A stretch of 64,000 nt of DNA from Parasedimentitalea maritima. GTDB taxonomy: Bacteria; Pseudomonadota; Alphaproteobacteria; Rhodobacterales; Rhodobacteraceae. The notes under the pieces were generated by a model, which made no database searches, was not told the DNA's origin, and saw only the letters and a program-made list of their open reading frames with translations. The stretch is from the NCBI RefSeq assembly GCF_005771405.1, contig NZ_VAUA01000011.1, positions 62,001 through 126,000 on the forward strand. The letters are read 5' to 3'. Below are positions 28,511 through 37,116 of this stretch, piece after piece (the stretch's first letter is position 1; each line of letters starts with the position of its first letter). Both the position numbers and the translations under genes were made by a program.

Positions 28511-29875
28511 GTGACCAAGACCATAACCGAACCCTCCCGCGAAATACCCGTCATTCATGAAACCGAAGTCCTGGTGATCGGATCAGGCCCCGGTGGGTTG
28601 GCGGCTGCACTTGCAGCAGCGCGGGCTGGTGTGCAGGTGGCCTTGCTGGACCGGTTTGGCTGTTTTGGCGGCAATATCACCACCGTCGGGGTCGAGGGTT
28701 TTGCCTGGTATCGCCACGAACAAACGGTTGAGGCAGGCGGCATCGGCTGGGAGTTCGAAGAGCGTGCCAAGGCAATGGGGGCTGCGGTGCCAGAGAGCCA
28801 GTCTTTAAGCTATGAGCTGGACAGCGAAGGCTTCAAACTGGTGGCGGACAAGCTGGTGGAAGAGGCCGGCATTCACCCGATGTTACACCGCCAGTTTGTG
28901 GCGCCGATCCGTGAAGACGATACTGTCACTGGGGTGATCGTAGAATCCAAGGCCGGGCGCGAAGCGATTTTGGCCAAGCGGGTGATTGATGCCACAGGCG
29001 ATGCAGACATTGCCTACATGATGGGCGCCCCCTGTATCAAAACCCCGATTGAGGACATGCAGGCGGCATCGGTGATGTTCCACATAGCTGGCGTGGATAA
29101 GCAAAAGTTCATGGACGGGGTAAAGGCGGACCCGCAGACCTATGCCGACTGGTCGACCGGTGAATGGCAGGTGGAAACCGATGGCAAAGAGGACGAGATG
29201 TTCTCGCCCTTTCTGGCCAAACCCTTTGGTCAGGCGATCCGTGACGGGGTTATCCCGGCGCATCTGAACACCATTGGCGGCACCTGGGGCGCGGTGCATG
29301 ACAGTGGTGAGATGACCTATATGAACCTGGTGCATCTGGCCGAGATTGATGGCACCGACCCAGACAGCATGACCAAAGGCGAGATCGAAGGCCGCAAACA
29401 GGCGATGTTGGCGATTGAAGCATTGAAAGCCTACACACCGGGCTGCGAGGCGGCGCGGTTGCGTAATTTTGGCATGACGCTTGGCATCCGCGACACCCGC
29501 AAGATCGATGCCATGCACAACATCACCGAGGACGAGACCCGCAATCAGGGCCGGTTTGACGATAGCATCGGCATCTATCCTGAATTCATCGACGGCTACG
29601 GCATCCTGATTCTGCCCACCACTGGCCGGTACATGCAGATCCCTTATCGCTGTATGCTGCCCAAGGGTGTGAAGAACCTGCTGGTGACCGGGCGCGCCAT
29701 TGGTGGGGACAAAGTGGCCCATGCCGCCACCCGCAACATGGCCTGCTGCGCGGTGGCTGGTCAGGGAGCAGGCATCGCAGCTGCGCAGTCGATCCGCAGT
29801 GACACCCCATTGGATCAAATTGACATTACTGCCGTTCAGACTGAGCTGAAACGACAGGGTGTGCGGATCCGTTGA
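28511..29875 (+). CDS. FAD-dependent oxidoreductase
   Basis: A 454-residue flavoprotein with a Rossmann FAD site at the N-terminus (EVLVIGSGPGGLAAALAAARAGVQVALLDRFG) and a second FAD contact near the C-terminus (NLLVTGRAIGGDKVAHAATRNMACCAVAGQGAGIAAA). CFGGNITTVGVEGF after the FAD site is typical of the PF12831-type family. The substrate is unknown. I choose GTG 28511 because GGTGGAG lies about 9 nt upstream and the protein then begins MTKTITEPSRE; the open frame reaches 28370 without homology. It stands alone. Confidence 0.85.
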   Translation: MTKTITEPSREIPVIHETEVLVIGSGPGGLAAALAAARAGVQVALLDRFGCFGGNITTVGVEGFAWYRHEQTVEAGGIGWEFEERAKAMGAAVPESQSLSYELDSEGFKLVADKLVEEAGIHPMLHRQFVAPIREDDTVTGVIVESKAGREAILAKRVIDATGDADIAYMMGAPCIKTPIEDMQAASVMFHIAGVDKQKFMDGVKADPQTYADWSTGEWQVETDGKEDEMFSPFLAKPFGQAIRDGVIPAHLNTIGGTWGAVHDSGEMTYMNLVHLAEIDGTDPDSMTKGEIEGRKQAMLAIEALKAYTPGCEAARLRNFGMTLGIRDTRKIDAMHNITEDETRNQGRFDDSIGIYPEFIDGYGILILPTTGRYMQIPYRCMLPKGVKNLLVTGRAIGGDKVAHAATRNMACCAVAGQGAGIAAAQSIRSDTPLDQIDITAVQTELKRQGVRIR

Positions 29876-29910
29876 GAAATCTGAAAAATCGTTGATGAGC
29901 TTGATCTGAC

Positions 29911-30210
29911 GTGGCAGTACATCAGGCCTTCGAATTTTCGGAATGGTATCTTTGGGAGTGCATCAATTTGACTGAATGTTTTGACCACTATGAGGAAGCC
30001 CGGGAACTTGCTCGGCTGCTTGCCAAAACTAAACTTGATCATCATGGCGCGGCACTGATTTCGGCTATAGCCGAAGCGGCGACCGGAACCGAGGTTTTCT
30101 TTGGGCTGAAGTCAAATTTGCACGCCCTTCTACGGGAAAGAGAGTTCACTGGAGACACAAGGCTGAAAGCTGAAAGGCTTCTTAAAATGATAGTAAAATC
30201 GCTCTCCTAA
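29911..30210 (+). CDS. Hypothetical protein, 99 residues
   Basis: An all-helical-looking, charged protein (ECFDHYEEARELARLLAKTKLDHHGAALISAIAEAATGTEVFFGLKSNLHALL) that I do not recognise. It has no signal peptide. The start is a GTG at 29911 without a strong ribosome site, 35 nt after the oxidoreductase stop; a TTG at 29968 is an alternative. The open frame and amino-acid make-up look coding, but support is modest. Confidence 0.5.
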   Translation: MAVHQAFEFSEWYLWECINLTECFDHYEEARELARLLAKTKLDHHGAALISAIAEAATGTEVFFGLKSNLHALLREREFTGDTRLKAERLLKMIVKSLS

Positions 30211-30261
30211 ATTGCCTCTTAAGGTTAGGGATTTTCGGCGACCGGTGGCTGATCTCAGTTC

Positions 30262-30305
30262 GGATCGATTTATGCATTTCTGACGTTCAATGCATAAATC
30301 GATCC
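30262..30305. repeat. Perfect 17-bp inverted repeat
   Basis: GGATCGATTTATGCATT (30262-30278) and AATGCATAAATCGATCC (30289-30305) are exact inverted arms around a 10-nt loop. The stem is AT-rich, carries ATCGAT and ATGCAT, and has no T run after it on either strand, so it is not a normal intrinsic terminator. It lies 127 nt upstream of the PerM gene. Confidence 0.9.
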
Positions 30306-30432
30306 ACAACAAAACTGCAGAAGTCCCCGGCTTACCCACCGGGGATTGACACCTGCCCCTTGCATGCAACCAGCCCTTGGGTGAAAACTGCCCAAACGAC
30401 GATTGCCCCGGACCAAAGTGGACAGAGAAATC

Positions 30433-31500
30433 ATGACACTACCTGTAAAGAAACAGATGAGTTATTGGGGCATCGTCGCCCTTGCCATCGCGGTATTGCT
30501 GTGGACTCTGGGGGATGTGCTGCTGCCTTTTGTACTGGGTGGCGCTGTGGCCTATCTGATCGACCCTATCGCTGACCGTCTGGAGAACATGGGCCTGAGC
30601 CGAGCCGGTGCCACTGCGGTGATCACCGTGGGGGCCATACTGGTGTTTCTGGTGTTGCTTCTGGTGGTTGTGCCAACGCTGATTTTTCAGATGATCGAAC
30701 TGGTGCAGGTCCTGCCTGAACTGTTTCGCGATGCCCGATCATTTGCCTTTGACCGCTTCCCGTCCCTGTTTGATGAAACCAGCCAGATGCACCAGACCAT
30801 TGCATCCCTGGCGGAATCCCTGAAAAGCCATTGGGTTGGCGTTCTGGAAACCGTCCTTGGCTCTGCTGTTTCACTTCTAAATATAGTGGTGTTGATCGTC
30901 ATTGTGCCGGTGGTCTCCATCTACCTGCTGCTGGACTGGGACCGGATGACAAACCGCATTGGCGAGCTACTGCCGCGTGATCATGCGCCCGTCATTCATC
31001 GCCTTGCCGGTGAGATCGATGCCGTATTGGCCTCCTTCATTCGCGGTATGGGCACTGTTTGCCTGATCCTTGGCTCTTACTACGCGGTTTCGCTGATGCT
31101 GGTGGGGTTGAACTTTGGCTTGGCCGTCGGATTTATTGCCGGGTTGGTGACCTTTATCCCCTATCTTGGTGCGCTGATTGGCGGCGCTCTTGCCATCGGA
31201 CTCGCCTTGTTTCAGTTCTGGGGCGACTGGTGGTCAATTGGGATGGTGGGTGTCATCTTTGTCATTGGCCAAGTGATCGAAGGCAATTACCTGACCCCAA
31301 AACTTGTGGGTAATTCTGTCGGCCTGCATCCGGTTTGGTTGCTACTGGCGCTGTCGGTGTTTGGGTCGCTGTTTGGCTTCGTTGGGATGCTGGTGGCGGT
31401 TCCCGTCGCTGCAGCGCTTGGTGTGATTGCGCGATTTGCAGTAGAGCAATATCTCGATAGTCGGCTATATCAGGGCGAAAGCCATCAGGACGCCGACTAA
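30433..31500 (+). CDS. AI-2E family (PerM-like) transporter
   Basis: A 355-residue membrane protein with about eight segments. It starts YWGIVALAIAVLLWTLGDVLLPFVLGGAVAYLIDPIADRLE, the family signature, and ends in FVIGQVIEGNYLTPKLVGNSVGLHPVWLLLALSVFGSLFGFVGMLVAVPVAA, also typical. Members export small molecules or exchange sodium for protons; the substrate here is unknown. ATG 30433 is used; the frame begins at 30403 without homology. hdaA follows after 1 nt, so they form an operon. Confidence 0.9.
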   Translation: MTLPVKKQMSYWGIVALAIAVLLWTLGDVLLPFVLGGAVAYLIDPIADRLENMGLSRAGATAVITVGAILVFLVLLLVVVPTLIFQMIELVQVLPELFRDARSFAFDRFPSLFDETSQMHQTIASLAESLKSHWVGVLETVLGSAVSLLNIVVLIVIVPVVSIYLLLDWDRMTNRIGELLPRDHAPVIHRLAGEIDAVLASFIRGMGTVCLILGSYYAVSLMLVGLNFGLAVGFIAGLVTFIPYLGALIGGALAIGLALFQFWGDWWSIGMVGVIFVIGQVIEGNYLTPKLVGNSVGLHPVWLLLALSVFGSLFGFVGMLVAVPVAAALGVIARFAVEQYLDSRLYQGESHQDAD

Positions 31501-31501
31501 T

Positions 31502-32209
31502 ATGCACAGACAGCTTAGCTTTGATCTTCCCGCCAAGCCGGCGTTAGGAAGGGATGACTTTTTTGTAGCGCCATCGAATGCAATGGCAGTGGCGATGTTG
31601 GATGCAAGTTTCAGCTGGCCAAGCGGAAAGCTGGTGCTGAGCGGTCCTCGCGGCGCTGGCAAAACCCATCTGGTGCATGTCTGGGCCAGCCAGTCCGGCG
31701 CGCGCATCATTGCCGCCACTGACCTGACCGAAGATAAGGTTCCCAATTTGGCCAGCGGTCCGGTGGCTGTTGAAGACGTGCCCAACATTGCCCGTGACCC
31801 GCAGGCCCAAGAGGCGCTGTTTCACCTGCACAATATGGTACTGGCAAATGGCCATGCGCTGATGCTCACAGGGCAGCCCGCACCGAACCTATGGGGGCTG
31901 ACATTGGCGGACTTGCAAAGCCGGGTGCAGGCTGCAACCCATGTCGCGCTTGAAGCACCAGACGACGCATTGCTGGCTGTAGTGCTGGCAAAACTATTCA
32001 ATGATCGCCAGATCATGCCCAAGCCCGATGTCATCCCTTATCTGGTTGCCCATATGGATCGTTCTTTTGAAGCCGCCGCGCAGATTGTTGAACAGATGGA
32101 CGAAATATCGCTCTCGGAGGGCCACACTTTGTCGCGCCCATTGGCGATCCGATTACTGTCACAAAATCAATACGAAATGAGTCTAGAATCGGACCCAAAG
32201 GATGATTGA
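31502..32209 (+). CDS. hdaA: DnaA regulatory inactivator HdaA
   Basis: A 235-residue DnaA-like AAA+ protein. The first residues MHRQLSFDLP contain the beta-clamp-binding motif (QLSFDL) used by Hda proteins, and GPRGAGKTH near residue 48 is the Walker A loop. A sensor and lid part follows, but the DnaA DNA-binding domain is absent, as expected. With the sliding clamp it promotes hydrolysis of DnaA-ATP after initiation and so limits replication restarts. It follows the PerM gene by 1 nt. Confidence 0.9.
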   Translation: MHRQLSFDLPAKPALGRDDFFVAPSNAMAVAMLDASFSWPSGKLVLSGPRGAGKTHLVHVWASQSGARIIAATDLTEDKVPNLASGPVAVEDVPNIARDPQAQEALFHLHNMVLANGHALMLTGQPAPNLWGLTLADLQSRVQAATHVALEAPDDALLAVVLAKLFNDRQIMPKPDVIPYLVAHMDRSFEAAAQIVEQMDEISLSEGHTLSRPLAIRLLSQNQYEMSLESDPKDD

Positions 32210-32260
32210 CCCGCGACAGCTGATTTCGCATCCTATGCCCACGACGACCTGGGGAAGATC

Positions 32261-33802
32261 ATGAACGTGTCACCGGATCCTGCTGCTGAGTGGGGGCCAT
32301 TTGAGCGCCCGCTGTTTGAAGACCCTGGTGCCCGTGCCTTGTCACGGGTTGGCGTGGTGGATGTTGGGTCCAACTCGGTCCGTCTTGTAGTCTTTGATGG
32401 GGCTGCCCGCAGCCCGGCCTATTTCTACAACGAAAAAATCATGTGTGCCTTGGGGTCTGGCCTGTCGGAAACCGGTGTGTTGAACCCAAAGGGGCGCATT
32501 CGGGCTCTATCGGCACTGCGGCGGTTTCAGAACCTGGCACAGGGCATGGGTCTGCCGCCGCTATCTGTGGTGGCAACCGCCGCTGTCCGGGACGCAAGTG
32601 ATGGACCCGATTTCTGCAACGATGTTTTACGCGAAACCGGGCTGAAAATCTGGGTCATCGATGGCCGTGAAGAGGCCCGTCTGTCAGCCCAGGGTGTTTT
32701 GCTGGGATGGCCCGGCTCGTATGGTTTGGTCTGTGATATCGGCGGTTCGTCGATGGAACTGGCTGAAATTCAGGAGGGGCGCGTTGGCAAGCGGGTGACC
32801 TCTTCGCTGGGACCGCTGAAGCTGCGCGAACTGCCTGGTGGGCGAAAGGGCCGCAAGGATCACATCAAGCAGGTGATCCATGACCTGAAGGAAAAGATGG
32901 GGCCGCAAAAGGACCGCCTGTTCCTTGTTGGGGGCAGCTGGCGCGCCATCGCCCGCATCGATATGGCCCGGCGCGGATATTCGCTGAAGGTTCTGCATGA
33001 ATACCGGATGACGGCGCAGAGTGTGCGCGACACCATCAAGTATATCGACTCACAGGATTTGGAAACTCTGCGCAACGCCTGTGGCCTCTCCTCCGCCCGA
33101 ATGTCGCTGGTGCCTTATGCTGTGGATGTGTTGGCGCGGCTGGTACGCACCTTTAAGCCCAAGGACATCGCGATCTCCAGCTATGGCATCCGTGAAGGTC
33201 TGCTGTACGAACAAATGCCACAGCGCCTGCGCAAACGGGATCCGCTGGTTGAATCCTGCCGCTTCGCCGAGGCCAAAGATGCGCGCATGCCCGGCTTTGG
33301 CAAAACCCTGTATAATTTTGTACTGCCGCTGTTCAAATCCAGCCCAGACACAACCAAGCGACTGATCAAAGCCGCCTGTTTGCTGCACGACGTCAGCTGG
33401 CGCGCCCACCCTGATTACCGGGCTGAAGTCTGCTTCGATAATGCGACCCGCGCCAATCTGGGCGGGCTAAAACATTCCGAGCGGGTTTTTCTGGGGCTGG
33501 CACTGCTTCATCGCTATCGCAACAAACGTGAAGGCACGCCGTTCCAGGATCTGTATGAGCTTCTGGATGAAAAAGGCCGCCAAGAGGCCGAAATACTAGG
33601 TAAAGCGATGCGGTTTGGCGCGATGCTGATGGTGTCTCAGGATGGAGATATAGGCAAGTTGAAGTGGCAACCCCGCAAAAGGTTACTGTCCCTGACCCTG
33701 CCACGCGACATGGAGCCCCTGTTTGGAGAGGTGGCCGAAGCGCGGCTCAAATCGCTGGTGAGTACATTGGGGGCCAAGGTTACGGTTCAGGTCCGCGACT
33801 GA
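32261..33802 (+). CDS. ppx: Ppx/GppA family phosphatase (exopolyphosphatase)
   Basis: A 513-residue ASKHA-fold phosphatase. The N-terminal domain shows GVVDVGSNSVRLVVFDG (phosphate loop), ATAAVRDASDG, GREEARLSAQG and CDIGGSSMELAEI; the C-terminal HD-like part has ACLLHDVSW. It releases phosphate from polyphosphate or hydrolyses pppGpp. It starts 51 nt after hdaA. In related genomes, as I recall, a polyphosphate kinase gene lies between these two; it is missing here. Confidence 0.93.
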   Translation: MNVSPDPAAEWGPFERPLFEDPGARALSRVGVVDVGSNSVRLVVFDGAARSPAYFYNEKIMCALGSGLSETGVLNPKGRIRALSALRRFQNLAQGMGLPPLSVVATAAVRDASDGPDFCNDVLRETGLKIWVIDGREEARLSAQGVLLGWPGSYGLVCDIGGSSMELAEIQEGRVGKRVTSSLGPLKLRELPGGRKGRKDHIKQVIHDLKEKMGPQKDRLFLVGGSWRAIARIDMARRGYSLKVLHEYRMTAQSVRDTIKYIDSQDLETLRNACGLSSARMSLVPYAVDVLARLVRTFKPKDIAISSYGIREGLLYEQMPQRLRKRDPLVESCRFAEAKDARMPGFGKTLYNFVLPLFKSSPDTTKRLIKAACLLHDVSWRAHPDYRAEVCFDNATRANLGGLKHSERVFLGLALLHRYRNKREGTPFQDLYELLDEKGRQEAEILGKAMRFGAMLMVSQDGDIGKLKWQPRKRLLSLTLPRDMEPLFGEVAEARLKSLVSTLGAKVTVQVRD

Positions 33803-34165
33803 TCAGATATCAGTTTGCCCGTCGGTCTGCGGCTGCTGTTGCGGTTGTTCTTGATCAGGTTTCTTACGAATGATGATATCCCCATTTGGCAGGATCTCGG
33901 GCATCTCGTAAACGCTCCAATCTTCAACCTGATTGGCAATTTCCGCCAGCGCGGGCCCCATCTCGCTCAGGAAACCCTGCATCGAGGGCCCCAGCGTTTC
34001 GGCCAGTTGGCGCATGTCATCCAGTGTTGGCGCCATTTCCTGCCGCAGCCCTTCCCAGAACAGCTCTAACCCCTGTTCCATCAAGCTGGGATCCTGATCC
34101 TGGTCCTGGGCAACCGCGGGCAGTGCAATAAATGCGGCAAAGGTGAGAGGTAAAATCTGTTTCAT
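33803..34165 (-). CDS. Small periplasmic protein, function unknown
   Basis: A 120-residue exported protein with a signal peptide (MKQILPLTFAAFIALPAVAQ), an acidic glutamine- and aspartate-rich segment, a helical middle (LELFWEGLRQEMAPTLDDMRQLAETL) and a glutamine-rich tail. Homologues in the family Rhodobacteraceae have been labelled AAA+ ATPase by error transfer; no Walker motif is present. Its stop abuts the ppx stop, so the genes are convergent. Confidence 0.7.
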   Translation of the reverse strand: MKQILPLTFAAFIALPAVAQDQDQDPSLMEQGLELFWEGLRQEMAPTLDDMRQLAETLGPSMQGFLSEMGPALAEIANQVEDWSVYEMPEILPNGDIIIRKKPDQEQPQQQPQTDGQTDI

Positions 34166-34196
34166 GTGCTCAATATAGGCTGGTTGGTTGGTGATT

Positions 34197-35192
34197 TTAA
34201 GTCAGATCAATGTCTAAACAGACAGGAAAATGATCTGACGCCGCCAGTAATGCTTCGCGCAGGTCGGCGTCGTTATAACAGTCTCCGTCCTCAAACGGGT
34301 GCCAGATCCGCCAGCTGGGTGCAGAGTTCATCAATCCTGGCGACACCATTACATAGTCCAGCAGCGCACGGAAATACCGCTTGTTGGTAGCGTTATAGAA
34401 CCGCGATGTGCTGGGTTGAACACTGGCTCGGGGCTTCATCACCTGACGGGCGTGTGGATCCATCATGTCATCGCCGATCACAATCTCCACCGTTGAGCGA
34501 CCAAACAGCAACTCGTATTCATCAAGGCCGGGGCCGTCGTTCAGATCTCCCATCACAATCAAATCATCACCTGCGCGCAGGTGTTGATCCACACGCCCAC
34601 GTAACCAGATCGCCTGCGCCAATTGTTTACGCCTGTTGGCAATTGAAAGCCGGGTCACCGCATCCGCATTGCGCGCACCATGTGGCGCCTTTGATTTCAG
34701 ATGCGCGCCAATCAGACGAACGGCACGCCCAGAGGCAGTGGTTACTGACAGCTCCAATGGCGGTTTGGAGAACGTCACATGATCCAGCTTGGCGTCGACA
34801 TCGAGATCAATTTTAAATGTTCCATCAAAGCGCGGCGCCTCGCTGCTTTCCAACGGATCATGTCGCGCCTGCAGTGCATCGGGGTCATACAACAGGGCAA
34901 TTTCCTGCTGAGTATCATTGGTAAACCCCATAATGGCGCGGCGCGCCCTAATCCCTGCCCTCTCAGCAAAGTTCTCCAACGCCTTTACCGTGCTTTGCTG
35001 GCGGCCAGAATTGGGGGCCTCGATGACCATGACAGCATCCGCATCAAAGGCCTGAAACACATGTGTCAGCGCATGTCCCTGAGAGTATCGATCGACCCCA
35101 TGTCGCCCTGACGGCGCCTGATCAAGGATCAATTGATCCTTCTCATCAAACAGCGATGCAAACCACTCGACGTTATAGCTGACAAGCCGCAT
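34197..35192 (-). CDS. Endonuclease/exonuclease/phosphatase family protein
   Basis: A 331-residue member of the DNase I-like metal phosphoesterase superfamily. MRLVSYNVEWF at the start gives the asparagine, VMVIEAPNSG is an altered form of the usual catalytic-glutamate strand, IGAHLKSK supplies a histidine, IVMGDLNDGPG the Asp-x-Asn pair, and ASDHFPVCLDI the final Asp-His. It may cleave nucleic acid or a phospholipid. The ATG at 35192 lies inside the end of the upstream J-domain gene (20-nt overlap), so the two are co-translated. Confidence 0.85.
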   Translation of the reverse strand: MRLVSYNVEWFASLFDEKDQLILDQAPSGRHGVDRYSQGHALTHVFQAFDADAVMVIEAPNSGRQQSTVKALENFAERAGIRARRAIMGFTNDTQQEIALLYDPDALQARHDPLESSEAPRFDGTFKIDLDVDAKLDHVTFSKPPLELSVTTASGRAVRLIGAHLKSKAPHGARNADAVTRLSIANRRKQLAQAIWLRGRVDQHLRAGDDLIVMGDLNDGPGLDEYELLFGRSTVEIVIGDDMMDPHARQVMKPRASVQPSTSRFYNATNKRYFRALLDYVMVSPGLMNSAPSWRIWHPFEDGDCYNDADLREALLAASDHFPVCLDIDLT

Positions 35193-35871
35193 ATTTTGCA
35201 CATCCGTTGATTTGATCCCAGGCGCGGTTGATATCGATCATTCGCTTTTCAGCCAGACGGACCGCCTCTTCCGGCACCCCTCGCGCCATCATGGCATCGG
35301 GGTGGGTTTCGCGGACCAACTTGCGCCAATGTTTGCGGATCTCGTCGCGCGGCATGTCAGGGCTCACCCCTAATATGGTAAAGGGATCCTGAGGTGCATC
35401 AGGTACAAACCGCGCCCGCAGCGCCCGGAACTGGGTAATATCCAAACCAAAGATCAGCGACACCTCGCGCAGGAATTCATTTTCATTGGGGTGATAAAAC
35501 CCATCTGCCATAGCAATGTGAAACAGCCCCTCCATCAGGTCAGACAGGGTCGTGGGATCTTCAGCAAACATTGCCTGGATCCGTTGGGCATATTCGCGGT
35601 AGCCCGCCACATCAGTACGCGCCATGTTAAACACCTTTGCGGCGCCTGCTTCATCGCCGCTGGCAATCTGGAAGACTTCGCGAAAGGCGGTCACCTCGTC
35701 GCGCGTAACCTGTCCATCCGCCTTGGCCATCTTGGCCCCCAGTGCAATCACCGCAATGGCAAAGCCAACGGTTTTTTCCGGCGATCCGCGCAGGTGTTCA
35801 AACACCTGAGACAGGTTCTCGCCCTTAGCAAGGGCGGCAATGGCTTCTGATATTCGGGCCCAGAGTGACAT
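35173..35871 (-). CDS. TerB/DjlA-like co-chaperone with C-terminal J domain
   Basis: A 232-residue protein. Residues about 30-150 form a TerB-like helical domain (KTVGFAIAVIALGAKMAKADGQVTRDEVTAFREVF). Residues about 165-225 form a J domain (DPFTILGVSPDMPRDEIRKHWRKLVRETHPDAMMARGVPEEAV) with the essential HPD. Unlike Escherichia coli DjlA there is no N-terminal membrane anchor. It should stimulate DnaK. It overlaps the nuclease gene. Confidence 0.9.
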   Translation of the reverse strand: MSLWARISEAIAALAKGENLSQVFEHLRGSPEKTVGFAIAVIALGAKMAKADGQVTRDEVTAFREVFQIASGDEAGAAKVFNMARTDVAGYREYAQRIQAMFAEDPTTLSDLMEGLFHIAMADGFYHPNENEFLREVSLIFGLDITQFRALRARFVPDAPQDPFTILGVSPDMPRDEIRKHWRKLVRETHPDAMMARGVPEEAVRLAEKRMIDINRAWDQINGCAKYAACQL

Positions 35872-35880
35872 GTGTTTACT

Positions 35881-36405
35881 CTAATCCTTTTTGTCAAAAC
35901 TGTCAGGTTCGGCTTGCGAGCTGGGAGGCAGGATTTTCTGCATCAGGACAGTCCCCAGCCACTGGCCATTTTTGCGTCCAACTTCGGGCAGATGACCCAC
36001 TTCACTGTATCCCATCGCAGCGTGAAATTTCAAACCAGCAGGATTAGCACTGCTGATGCCAGCCACCAGAACATGTATCCCAGCCTGAGCGGCGACATCT
36101 TCAAGAGCCAGCAGCAGTGCGCGCCCAATACCACTCCCCTTTGCGGCGGGGACCAAATGAATGGTGTGTTCCGCCGTATGGCGATACCCAGGCCCCCCGC
36201 GAAACGCACCGTAGTTGGCATGCCCAACCACTTGTCCATCCAACTCGGCGACAAGATACCCGCCCGCTTTCTCAGCAATGTCTGCGCACACCTGAGAGGT
36301 GGTCTTTTCGAGTGTGGTGAAAGTCACCAGTGTATCGCGCACCAATGCATTGATGATATCGCAGATTGCACCGGCATCTTCGGGCTGTGCCGGCCGGATG
36401 ATCAT
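35881..36405 (-). CDS. GNAT family N-acetyltransferase (phosphinothricin acetyltransferase-like)
   Basis: A 174-residue GNAT enzyme of the Pat/Bar-like branch: IIRPAQPEDAGAICDIINALVRDTLVTF at the start, the acetyl-CoA loop in VPAAKGSGIGRALLLALED, and SSANPAGLKFHAAMGYSEVGHLPEVGRKNGQW near the C-terminus. The natural substrate is often an amino acid or amino-acid analogue such as methionine sulfoximine. The start overlaps the stop of the upstream VOC gene by 4 nt. Confidence 0.88.
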   Translation of the reverse strand: MIIRPAQPEDAGAICDIINALVRDTLVTFTTLEKTTSQVCADIAEKAGGYLVAELDGQVVGHANYGAFRGGPGYRHTAEHTIHLVPAAKGSGIGRALLLALEDVAAQAGIHVLVAGISSANPAGLKFHAAMGYSEVGHLPEVGRKNGQWLGTVLMQKILPPSSQAEPDSFDKKD

Positions 36406-37004
36406 TGCAGGATCCTCTCCCCGTGAGGGGTATCAAAGGTAGCTTCAAATCCAGCCTCACCGCGTTCATAGGCGACCCGGTCATCGCCCAGTGGCAATTG
36501 GGTTTGCAGTTGGTCCGCTTTAGGGTGGGATATGGTCAGTCGCTTCAACTGACATCCCTGCTGTGTCAGGTTTGGAGCCGGATGCGGACTGTGCCATTCA
36601 ATCAGAGCTGGGAACATATTGTCATAAGGCAGAATTCCATCGTCAGGCACCGCCATATCCCAGCGCAAGCTACCACGGGTCAAGGCAACAGGTGCCCCTA
36701 CCCCATTTGGCAATTCAGCTAACTCTTGTGCCATATCAGTGCAGCGGCAGATCCAGTTACTGATGCGGGGCGCGCCAGAAAACCGGTCCAGATCAAACCA
36801 ACAAGGACTGCGTTGCGGCGTTGCATCAGGATTGATGGCGATCGCCTCCAGATATAACCCGTCAGCAAGACCCAGAAGATAGTTATGAGTGCCAAACATG
36901 GCGTGTTGGCCTCCCATCTGCAACGGAACGCCAAGCGCCTCTTCCACATGGGCCTTCGCCGCCTCAAGGCTTTCGCCCGCCACTGCCAGATGATCCAGTT
37001 CCAT
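36402..37004 (-). CDS. VOC family (glyoxalase-like) protein
   Basis: A 200-residue protein of the Glyoxalase_3-like type: MELDHLAVAGESLEAAKAHVEEALGVPLQMGGQHAMFGTHNYLLGLADGLYLEAIAINPD at the start is the family pattern, with the metal-type histidine in DHLAV and the glutamate in YLEAI. The second half is diverged. Ligand unknown. It is coupled to the GNAT gene by an ATGA overlap. Confidence 0.85.
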   Translation of the reverse strand: MELDHLAVAGESLEAAKAHVEEALGVPLQMGGQHAMFGTHNYLLGLADGLYLEAIAINPDATPQRSPCWFDLDRFSGAPRISNWICRCTDMAQELAELPNGVGAPVALTRGSLRWDMAVPDDGILPYDNMFPALIEWHSPHPAPNLTQQGCQLKRLTISHPKADQLQTQLPLGDDRVAYERGEAGFEATFDTPHGERILQ

Positions 37005-37116
37005 TGCACGCTCCTGTTATTGGCGTCACCTTAGCCGCGAAAAGACCGGGGGCAAGGTGATAGTTCAGGTGAGCGAAGGGACGCCAATATGCCGAACTTT
37101 GGGGCAATTATGCGGG

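Noticed and set aside
28883-29818. A 311-codon minus-strand frame
   Set aside because: It lies wholly inside the FAD oxidoreductase gene on the other strand and has no recognisable domain.
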